Source: Nematostella vectensis
Lineage: Eukaryota > Cnidaria > Anthozoa > Actiniaria > Edwardsiidae
Assembly (NCBI RefSeq): GCF_932526225.1
Contig: NC_064035.1
Location: 14,926,469-14,990,468 of the forward strand
Reading direction: 5' to 3'
DNA length: 64,000 nucleotides
A program made the translations under genes and the position numbers. Below, piece after piece: positions 40,101 to 52,100 of the stretch (its first letter is position 1; each line of letters opens with the position of its first letter). The notes beneath the pieces are model-generated. The model had not been told where the DNA came from. It did no database searches and saw only the letters and a list, made by a program, of their open reading frames with translations.

Positions 40101-43100
40101 GCCACAAGTTCTGACGGCTCGTATGCAAAGGTATGGGGTCTCAAATCCTCCAGTCCTATATCAAAGGATCTAGTGTCAAAACCTGCCTTGTTTGTCACGA
40201 CGCATTTATAGGTTCCAAGGTCATCCTCTGTGGCTCCTAAGATGGTAAGCATGTGCAGATCATCATCCTGACGAATTACATATCGCTTGCTATCTTCAAT
40301 TACCTCTCCATCTTTCATCCACTGAACATCTCCAGAACCTGACAGCTTTACAGTAAGGGTGAAGTCTCCATCGTAGCTCACTCGATAAGGTGAGACCTCA
40401 GTGACATCGATAAACTTTGGCAAAATAAGATGTTCACTTAATTGTCCCCTCACATGGCGGCTCGGTTTGACGGCTTCAATATCAACATCAAATGTTCTTG
40501 TGGCTTTGCCAGCAATGTTCTTGATTATACATTTGTACTTGCCGGTATCTTTTATGGTAGGCTGTCTGATCAGGCAAGTGTATAGATCGTCATCGCTTGT
40601 TATCTTTATGTGATCGTCTGGCGAGAGATGGCGACCATCTTTAAACCAATCGATTTCAGGAAAGGGAATTCCGCATATCCTTACTTGGAGTTTTACATCG
40701 CCCTCTTCTGTAATTTCGAAAGGAACAGGTGCATATGGCCCTTTCTCGATAAACTGTGCCCTGACAGTTTCCTCATCTTGCTGGAATGTGATGTGTTCAG
40801 CGGCCTCTCCAGTCTCAATGGTCACTTCAAAGTCCCTGCTGTTCGTCCCACGCCGGTTGGTGGCGACACACTTGTAGGTACCTGCGTAAAGAGGCGTGGG
40901 TGACTTGATGATCAGTATGTGTACATCGTCCCTGATGTGATAAACAATGTGTTCATTGGGGACAACTGGAATTCCATCTTTGAACCATGACACGTCTGGC
41001 TCTGGGAAACCGGTAACACGTGTTTGAAGCTTTATATCCCCTTCGGATGTCACCTCAAATGGTGAAACTCCTTCCACGTTCACAAACTGAGGGAAATCCT
41101 CATCTCTCTTGACAAATCCTTGAAGTTTTGGCATAACTGACTCTACATCAATAGAGAACCGACGAATCGCTGTGCCAAAGTCATTGGTGATCTCACATTT
41201 GTAAACACCCGAGTCCTCCTTGTTAGCATCTTTAATGGTAACGATTTGGATATCACCTTCTGCATCGATCTTTATGCGGCGGGTTTCATCCAAAGGAACA
41301 TCATCCTTGTACCATCGAACGTCTGGCAATGGTTCGCCTTTTATTTTAACTTCAAGAACCAGATCGCCATCCTCTGTGATAGACAAAGGCCCCCTGTCCT
41401 CCATATCAACAAATGACGCCCTCATTTCATCATTTGCACCCTCAACGTTCACATCAAATGTTCTGGAAGCCATTCCTCTGTGATTCGATGCAATGACCTT
41501 ATACTGTCCGATATCATCTTGGTTCGGGCTATTGATAACCAATGTGTGCACGTCAGCATGTGAAGAGACCATGAAATGCGGGCTACTGATAATGACCTCA
41601 TCATCTTTCAACCATTGAACCGAGGGTTTGGGGTGTCCTCCTACCCGAACCTCTAGCCGTACATCACCTTCTTCAGTAACTTCTGCAGGGGCAGTCTCGA
41701 AATGTTTATCAATAAAATGTGGTCTTTCATCGTCATCATCTAACACAGAGTCAGTGTCAAATCTCATTGTACCAGAATCAATTATTTGTACTCCTGTTCC
41801 GCGGGTGTTCATTGTAAATGAGACCTCGTCGCTGTCTCTTACAACTTCAATTGGAATAGAGCTCGAATCTCGTTTTGCCTTGTCCGGCATTTCTTCCGGG
41901 GGATGGGGGTTCCATTTAGGCTTTATCTCTGCCTCGTGAGGATACGGGTTGCCTTTGGGGTTTTGTAGGACTTTCTGTGGAGGATGTGGGTTCCTTTTAA
42001 ATTCGGTTTCTTGAGGATTCGGATTGCTTTTAGAAGCTTCCACGGGTGGGTGTGGGTTCCATTTAGGTTTGTCTTCGGATTCTTGACGATACGGATTTCT
42101 TTGGGGACCTTCCGCGGGAGGGTGTGGATTCCATTTTTGTTTACCCTCTGGTTTTGTTTGCTCTGTCGACTCTAATGTTATCTCTCGTTGCCCCTCAGGA
42201 GGCTTCAGCACTTCCACTTGAACTTTAGGATTTGACAAGTCTCCAGCATCGAAGTCAAGTTTGGTTTCCTCGCCAAGTGTCATAGTTTTATGGGATACTT
42301 TCTCTTTGGGCTTTGGCTGTACTGTGGATTCTAATGTTATCTCTCGTTTCTCCTCAGAAGGCTTCTGTACTTTTATTTGAGCTTTAGGATTTGATAAGTC
42401 TCCAGCATCAAAGTCAAGTTTGATTTCCTCGCCAAGTGTCATAGTTTCCTGGGATACTTTCTCTTTGGGCTTTGGCTGAGCTGTGACTTCTAATGTCACC
42501 TCTCGTTTCTCCTCAGGAGGTTTCTGTACTTCCACTTGAACTATAGGATTTGACAAGTCTCCGGCATCGAAGTCAAGTTTGATTTCCTCGCCAAGTGTCA
42601 TAGTTTCCTGGGACACTTTCTCTTTGGGCTTTGGCTGTGCTGTGGATTCTAATGTTACCTCTCGTTTCTCCTCAGGGGGCATTTGTACTTCCACTTGAAC
42701 TTTAGGATTGAACAGGTCTTCAGCTTCAAAATCGCGTTTCAACTCTCGGTCAAAATTCATAATTTTCCCCGATACTTGATCTTCTGGTGAATCTGCTTCG
42801 TCAACAAGCAGCTCTGTGGCACAAGACGCCTTCCCAAAACTATTGCGTGCCACACATTTGTAGTTTCCTTCGTCGTCAATAGTACATTGATTGATCGTAA
42901 GTGAACTAAGAGCTCCTTCATATGTGGAAGCAATTCGTTCATTTTCTTTTAAGGGTAAGCCATTTTTAAACCATTCAATGCTTGGACGTGGATATCCTTT
43001 TACCGTACATTCGAAAGTTGCAGTCTGACCTTCCGTAACCTCAACTGGCTGCATCAAATCAATAAACTGAGGAGTGCTTCCTTTCGGTTCGCTAGCTGTA

Positions 43101-46100
43101 CATGAAAAGGAACAGTGCAATGTTTAATGAGCATCGTATTCTGACAAGTGTAAACGAGCGACCGTCTTGGATATCATTGAAAAGCGAAAAGGAGATGCCT
43201 TGAAATGAGAATCGACGACGTAAGGAGAAGAGGCATGCTTCAGGCTCTTGAGCGTCCTTGTTTGAGTATGAAGGAAAAGGAAACTTCTTCGTATGCATCA
43301 GGTTCTAGAATTTTTCGAAGTCATGCACATGATTACGGTTATAATAAGTGTCTTCCAAACAGTTTTACGTTTTACGAGAAGGTTATAAAAGGACAAAAGA
43401 AATCGAGATGAGTTGTAATGCCACGTTTGATTAACGAAAAACGTAAGCAAAGTACAAAGTATGAAATCAATGGTGTTCTGTAAAATTATAATATGATACA
43501 ATGGTAGCTGCAATGTGTTTTGTTATAGTAAGTACATCAGGGTGAATTTTAATTCATGCAACGAATGATACAGTTATGCAATTTTGTGATCGCTATTGTG
43601 CTTGAAGAGTATTTTGACATGTAGCGAGAAAAAATGCTCGTGTTTAACTGAAAAATGTAGCCGACTGTGTGTCAATTGGCGGTTCCAAGGTTTTGCGCGT
43701 GCATCCGAAATGCGCATCTAAGCAAGCCTGTCAAGGCAACAACAAAATCACAACATTATTGAAGTTTTGATGCGATCACTAAAAATGTCGAAAAAGCTAC
43801 TCTAGGAAACGTAAACTGCGCTGTAAAGGAGTTTGGAGGGAGCTTCTAAATTGTTCCTGCGGCTATATTACGGCGATAATGTTGGGTTTGCGCACAACAA
43901 CCGCCAAAAGTGCAGTTCAAATGCAATGTGGTTGAAGATGTGAAAGTGAATTCCATTTGTAAAAGAGAAATTTAAAATGTTCGATCGAGTTGTACAATGG
44001 AAACGATTGTCAGTTGAATTGCATGTGATTGGAAACTGATATTGAATATCGGATTCTTACTTTGTAAGCGAGGGTTTCAAATAAAAAAAAAGGAAACAAG
44101 TTAAAGTTTCTACAGCAACGTGCGCGAAAACGACGACGAAGCACTGGAAACAAAACATAGTTTTATTTTTTTCAAATCCGTTCACCATTACAAGGGTAGT
44201 AAAACATGCAGTAAGACATTAGATATAATTCATGCATGTTACACATTTTTAAAATTATTGTTTAAACCTAGTTCTTTATATGTTATACTACCACACATTC
44301 CTCTACGTACAATACTTACACTATTACAAGAGCAAACTATCATTACCACAGTAAGTAGTATAATTTTATAGTAACATCGGTACTATAATTAATACCTATA
44401 TAACTAAACTTATGTAGGCACTATTTGTAACTATTATGATTTATAAATGATACATGCAATCGTACTGGGTAGGTCCTTGTAACGATTAATAACTGCAGTT
44501 CTTATTAGCAATTATATTAGCAATTATACGTTCACAGATGGGTAGTACTCCACTTACCTTCGATGTCTATGTTGTATGTCCGCTTCGCCATACCGCATTC
44601 GTTGGTTGCAGTACATGTGTAAGCACCAGAGTCATCTGGCCCTACACCACGGATGGTTAAGCTGTAGGTGTCATTACTCCTGTGCAGATGGTAGTGGCTG
44701 CTCTCTGAAATTGGTGCTTCATCCTTGTGCCACTCAACATCAGGGCGTGGCCGTCCGGAGACTGTTGCTTCAAAAGTTATGTCCCCACCTGCACGTAAAG
44801 ACGATTCACATTAGCGAATGGGTCTTGTTAAGTTTGACAGCTGTATAGGAGCAAGTCATCAATATTAAGGCTTGGCTAAACATTAATTATGTTTGTCAAA
44901 CATCTAAATCGAACTCTCGCGCGAGCATGTTTTAGGAGGTGGCTAAGCATACAAACATTGTACATTTATAAGTGCGCGCGCGACATGGAAATCATGAGCT
45001 CTGATTGGAAGAAAGCATAAAGCGCGCGCAATGTTTTTTTTTATGGCTGGCTAAACGATGAAACATGTACGTTCAACACAAATATTTTGCCATATTAAAA
45101 CGTAAAAACATTTGCGTCAAATGCAATGCTTGACAAACATGTTTGAATGTTTAGCCAGATCTTTATTTCGTACCTTCTTCAAAGTCAGTTGGTATCTTAG
45201 GAGCCTCCTCCGTGAAGTGTGGCGGTACAGGGATAAATGTGATAGTAAGTTCACCATAACAGGATGCCTGACCGGCCTCGTTCGTAGCCTTACAGCTATA
45301 AGATCCGGTATCACTTAGCGCACAATCTCGAATTACAAGCGAGTGCTTGTCATCGTCCGAATAGATTTCAAAGCGACCACCATCCTCGATTGGTACTTCG
45401 TCTTTGTACCACGTTACCTCTGGTGCAGGCGTACCCGTTATGCGGACATCGAACCTCGCTATCTCTCCCTCGGTCAATTCTATATTGCTGATCTTACGCA
45501 CAAACTCAGGGGGGACAACAGCTTCATCTACAAGTAGCTCTACGCTGCAAGAGTCTTTTCCTGCTTTGCTGGTTGCAACGCAAGTATACTCTCCCTCGTC
45601 ATTAAGCTTTGCATCAATGATGGTTAAGACCGATCGATCTTTCTCAAATTCTATTTGGAAGCGCCTGCCCGGCTTAATAGGTCTTCCATCTCTCAGCCAT
45701 TCAACCTCAGGCCCAGGGAGTCCAGACACACGCGCCTCAAACTTCGCCATTTTACCTTCCATTATCTGTAAACTGCTAGGCTTCACGATGAATTGTGGTG
45801 GCCGCATTCCTTCTTCTACCAAAAGCTCAGCTGTGCAGGAAACTTCCCCAACCTTGTTTTTAGCGATACACGTGTACTCACCCTCGTCATCTAGAGTAGT
45901 ATTCATAATTGTTAACGTGTGAACTTGACCTTCTGTTTCCAAGGTCATCAGTGAGCTTGGCTTTACCAGCTCCCCGTCTTTTAACCATTCCACAACAGGC
46001 TTTGGCTTTCCACTCACTTCTACTTCTAGATCTGTACGCGATCCTTCAACGACTTCCTTCAGCTCTAGACGTTGAAGGAATTTAGGGCCTGCTTCATCAG

Positions 46101-49100
46101 TCGGCTCTGTTTCAAATGGGACTTGGAACTGCATTTCAACGGGCTCCTGCCCTACAGGCTTGATATATAGCTCTGTTTGCTCGCTTGGTTTATCTCGCAC
46201 AATAAGACTGGCCATGGAGGTGACTGTCCCCGCAGAATTTGTAGCAGTGCATTTGATCTCGCCCTCATCATCAAGGCGACTTCCACGCAAGGTAAGGGTA
46301 TAAACAGTTCCATCAGATCGAGGCTCAAAACGGTCTCCGGACTCAATGAGAACATCGTTCTTTAACCACTCTACTTTTGGTTCTGGCTTTCCTGTAATTT
46401 CCACTTCAAAGATAGCTTTGCTATCGGTAGTAATCTCAATTGTACTCAGCTCTTTCAGGAAATCCGGTTTAACAGATGCTTCCTCGACCAGCATCTCGCT
46501 TGAACATTCTACTTCACCCAAGTCATTAATAGCTTTACAAGTATACATAGCTTCATCGTCCAATTCAGCGTTCTCAATGACAAGCACTGAGGTACTACCA
46601 TCGCGCATGGTGTATACCCGTCGGTTTTCTTCAATAGGCTTGCCCTCGCAAAACCATAAAACAACAGGCTTAGGCTCACCTGTAACTTCCACCTCTAGTC
46701 TAACTGCATCATTTTCTACTACTTGTTTATCTGTTATCTTTTTTGTAAAACTTGGTGCTTCTCCCCGAGGAAGAGACAAGACAGCTTCCACTGGCTCTTG
46801 TATTGCTGGTTCAATTTTAACCCCTTTGACGGTAATTTTAGAATTAGTACTGTCCTCGCCCGCAGGGTTGAAAACTAAACATCGGTAGTCTCCAGTATCT
46901 GGGGTATCAACTCCCACCAGTACAAGGGATGACGTGCAATGGCTCGTTTCAATATCGACGCCATCTTCATTTGTGATCTCCTCATCGTCCATAAACCACT
47001 TGACAAGAGGCTCAGGGGTGCCGAAGAACTTCACCGTAAGGTTAACTGTCTTGCCTGCATCGATTGAAAGGTCGTGCAGTCTCTGTGTTATCTTGGGAGG
47101 TATAGTTTTCTCGTTGATCTGCACAAAGCAAGAGCAGATTGCCTGACCTGCACTATTTCTGGCCTTACAAGTCAGTTTACCCGTTTCTTCAGGTCGACAA
47201 TCTTTTACAATGAGAGTATGATGGTCACCGTGTTCCTTGATATCAAACTTGGGTCCTGGCCGAATCAGGATTTCGTTTTTGTACCAGTCAATCTCAGGTT
47301 TAGGGTATCCATCAACAACTACCTCAAACCTTTCATGGCCTCCTTCAGTGACATCTATGTCAACAAGTTCTTTAACAAAGAAAGGAGGATTTCCTCTCTT
47401 CGCTACTGTCAGCTCCGCCACAGTGTCGTCTTGCCCTGCGGGATTAGTTGCAATGCATTTATACGATCCCTCGTCGTCTGGAGTGACCCCCCGGATCGTC
47501 AGAACACACACGTCCCCAGGACGAGTTTCAAATGAAAACCTGGAATCCTGCCTGATCTCTTTATCGTCCTTGAACCAGGCCACCTGAGGGCGCGGTTTAC
47601 CAGTCACTCGGCACTCTAGCACGATTGTGTCACCAGATGAAATTGAGACATTTGTCAATCGCTCGGCAAACTTTGGTTGTATGGCAAGTTCGGTTATGTG
47701 CAAACGTGCCGCAGACTGCACCTGACCGACTTCATTCTCCGCCACACAAGTATATTTACCCGACAGATCCAGTGGACAATGCATTAATATAAGCGAAGAG
47801 TGCTCGTCATCATGAACGATATCGACATGGTCACGAGGCTGCACAAGTTTCCCATTGTGGTACCAAAATACTTTTGGTTCAGGAGAGCCAGTCACCTGCA
47901 CATCGAATCTTGTGCTGCATCCTTCGGCGATAGTAATATCTTTTAGATTGCGCTCAAACTTCGGAGGTTCCTTAGGGGCAACATGAAGAACATCAACGTT
48001 GCAAGAACTTGTGACTTCTCCGGCACTGTTGTAAGCCTTGCACAAATATTTTCCTGTATCACTTCCTCTTGCCTCCTTGATCACTAGTGTGTATACTTCC
48101 CCAACACATCCGACCTCAAACCTTCTATGGGGCAAGCCAGAAACCGGCTTTCCATCCTTGAACCAATCAACTTCTGGTTTAGGAGACCCAGTGACATGAA
48201 TACGCAATGTCACGGTATTGCCTTCGTTGACTTCTATATCGCGCAGTGCGGACTTGAACTCCGGTGGGATAGGCTTTGGTAGTGCCGCTGTCTGTTCTAC
48301 GTCGATACGGAGATCTTCCTCGGCTATCTCATCAGGGTGAGGTATCTTTAGCTCTACGGCTTGGAAGTCGAATCCTGCTTTTCCGTCAAGGGTCAGTGTT
48401 ACAGCTGGGGGCTCCTGACCAATGGCACTGTAAAACAAGAACTCAAATTACAACACTATAGAGGTGAAGCGACAAAAACCTATAGAGGTGAAGCGACAAA
48501 AACCAGCCCCTTCTTTAAGAAGAAATTTTCAATATATCTTTGCTACAAGCTTTTGAAAAAATCTTACATCGTTTTCGTGCTCTGTTCCATTTGTTGGGGC
48601 TCATCTTCAGGTTCACTTCCTTCATCAGCAGCTGTGAAAAACCCACAAAAACACGAAATAAATAAACTGACCCATCCTCGTGTGTCATCAAACATCCACT
48701 TACATTCGACAAGAATGTCGGCTTCAGTAGAAGCTCGTCCGGCATTGTTGACAGCTTCGCATCTGTATCTTCCCTCGTCCTCGACATCGGCCTCGGGTAT
48801 AATGAGGAAATATGTGTCCCCGTGTCTCTCTGTTTTAAAATGGTCACCGGGTTTGAGGGGTTCTCCGTCCTTCAGCCATTTCACATTAGCCTCAGGCAAG
48901 GCCGTGATCTTAACATCGAGCTTGAAAGGTTTGCCCTCCTTTACCTCTTTGTCTTTCAAAGGTTTTTGAAAGAATGGTGGTTGTATATCTACAACATAAG
49001 AAGTCAAATTCGAATCTTGGCTCTAATACAACTTGACAGCTTTAAGTAATACTAAATAATACCTGGGTGGTGTTTGTCTGTTGGTAGTGTTTCTTGGATG

Positions 49101-52100
49101 TTAATTGAAGCTTCGTAGACCATTGGTTCCTAAAATATATCAAATTTTGAGGCGTTTAGCTACTGGGGAAAAAATTAAGAGGACAGATTATGATTGAGTT
49201 ACCTGTGGTGCTTCTCTAACTTCAGTCTTATAACCTGGATATCAGAAGAAAAAACATATAACTAAAATATATTTTCTAACTCTAATATTCAGATATCAAA
49301 ATCAAACTTATACCTAATAACCAATATTTTATATGACTCTCATAACTTGTTAAGTAACCGTGAAAGGTACAAGAAGACCCATAAGAGGACACATACCTCC
49401 CATCATGATCTCAGCAGTTGATCTCTTCTTCTGCAGCACGTTGGGCGGTACCCACATCTCATCACCGCGGGACCCATCTGAGCGCAGCCGCACTACCTTG
49501 TACATTCCAGGACGGGATATTTTGTCCAGAACAATCACACTCTCCTTCTTCTTGAGAGAGAAGTCCCCGAACTCGTCCTCGAAGTCTTGGATGGCCACAC
49601 ACATCTCTATTCCACCTGGCCCTCCTCCGACAGTGATCTGCATCCTGAAAAGGAATAGCAAGATCTTTTAATCTAGGCGTGATACAAAACGGGGAATCAG
49701 CAAAGTATAAACCTCAAATAAAGAATAAAATAAAACGCTAGTCATAGTTGTGAATATTCTAGACTTACTCAGTCTGTCGATGGATTTCGTCACAAAGTCG
49801 CTCGAGCACATCCCTAGCTTCCTGGATAGGTTGAATAAAACAAGGAATCAGTACCTCAAGAAAGGGTTCCAATACTTGGCCATTGCAAATTTGCAATACA
49901 TGATATCAGTAATGAATTAACTGTTTCACGTCCCTCATTATGTGATATTCTGCTTAGCATATTCACATAATATATTCTAGTCCGAATGTACAAAAAGTAA
50001 TATGTTCTTTATTATTTTGATACCTGGATGTGGGTTGTGTCAACGTCTGCCTCCTGTGCAGCCGTCAACATCTCCGTCATAAACTGCTTGTATTCGAAAA
50101 GTCTCTCTAAAGGTCTCTGCATCAGGGTGGTCAGAGGACGGGCATTGTGACGTTTCTGACAGAACTAGAGGACAGACGCTATGAGAATCATTTGAACAAA
50201 CACAGGACAACCATTACATGAGCTTAGACGAGGTTAATCTTGAACGTGATGCACATACCTCAAAGAACTGTGAAGAGCTCGAGGCAAGGACCAGCTCGGA
50301 GTCCTCCTTGGCATCGCAGAAATCTACGTACTTGTAAAGAGTCGGCTCCTAAAAAGGCAAATTTTGCGTAAATTACACCATGGTAACAAAGCAAATATTT
50401 ACTACTTTTCGTTTATAGACTTACCCTCGATACAAAAGGTTTGCCAATAAGCGATGGAGTGTCTTTCAGCTGCTGTAACTCTTCAAGCATGACCCTGGAA
50501 AAATACACATTATCGTTAAGTCTAATATTTCTGTAATTTCAGTATAATATTTATGTAATATTCTTGCACTTTATTTTTGTAATAATCATGTTAAAATTAT
50601 AATAAGAATAATAAAAAAAATCGCAAAGTTATAGTTCTCATCTAGACAGTAAAATTACAGACGTGAGAGCTTACACTTTATGGAAGAAGTACAGATCCTC
50701 AATGTTGATAAAGATGGTCTCCTTGTTTTCAGCTATATCACGTGGGGCATTTTCCATCTCATTCATGTAACTCTGAAACGAAGCCGTTACAATATTATTA
50801 AGTGAAAAGCTAAATGGAAAAAAAATAAGACTAACCTCTACAATAGACTGAAGATCTGCTGCATAACTTTCCTCGCTCTCGATCAACATCCTCGTCAGTT
50901 CTTCCAGTCTCCGTAAAGCGAAGGTTTGAGGTGTCTCTGTCACTGGTCCGTCCACTTTGAATTCCACTGGAGCCATGCATTCCCTACTGGGCGTGATTTC
51001 AGCAGTTGTACCGACTGTTGGCTGTATTTGTTCTCGTTGTACTTCAGTGACGGTGGTCTGGCCATATGGTCTGTCGATCTTGAATTCCACTGGAGCCATG
51101 CCTTCCCTACTGGGCGTGATTTCAGCAGTTGTACCGACTGTTGGCTGTATTTGTTCTCGTTGTACTTCAGTGACGGTGGTCTGGCCATATGGTCTATCGA
51201 TCTTGAATTCCACTGGAGCCATGCCTTCCCTACTAGGCGTGATTTCAGCAGTTGTACCGACTGTTGGCTGTATTTGTTCTCGTTGTACTTCAGTGACGGT
51301 GGTCTGGCCATATGGTCTGTCGATCTTGAATTCCACTGGAGCCATGCCTTCCCTACTAGGCGGGATTTCAGCAGTTGTACCAACTGTTGGTTGTATAACC
51401 TCCCGTTGTACCTGAGTGACGGTGGTCTCACCATATGGCCTGTCGATCTTGAATTCCACTGGAGCCATGCCTTCCCTACTGGGCGTGATTTCAGCAGTTG
51501 TACCGACTGTTGGCTGTATTTGTTCTCGTTGTACTTCAGTGACGGTGGTCTGGCCATATGGTCTGTCGATCTTGAAATCCACTGGAGCCATGCCTTCCCT
51601 ACTAGGCGTTATTTCAGCAGTTGTACCGACTGTTGGCTGTATTTGTTCTCGTTGTACTTCAGTGACGGTGGTCTGGCCATATGGTCTATCGATCTTGAAT
51701 TCCACTGGAGCCATGCCTTCCCTACTAGGCGTGATTTCAGCAGTTGTACCGACTGTTGGCTGTATAACCTCCCGTTGTACTTCAGTGACGGTGGTCTGGC
51801 CATATGGTCTGTCGATCTTGAATTCCACTGGAGCCATGCCTTCCCTACTAGGCGTGATTTCAGCAGTTGTACCGACTGTTGGTTGTATAACCTCCCGTTG
51901 TACCTCAGTGACGGTGGTCTCACCATATGGCCTGTCGATCTTGAATTCCACTGGAGCCATGCCTTCCCTACTAGGCGTGATTTCAGCAGTTGTACCGACT
52001 GTTGGCTGTATTTGTTCTCGTTGTACTTCAGTTACGGTGGTCTGGCCATATGGTCTGTCGATCTTGAATTCCACTGGAGCCATGCCTTCCCTACTAGGCG

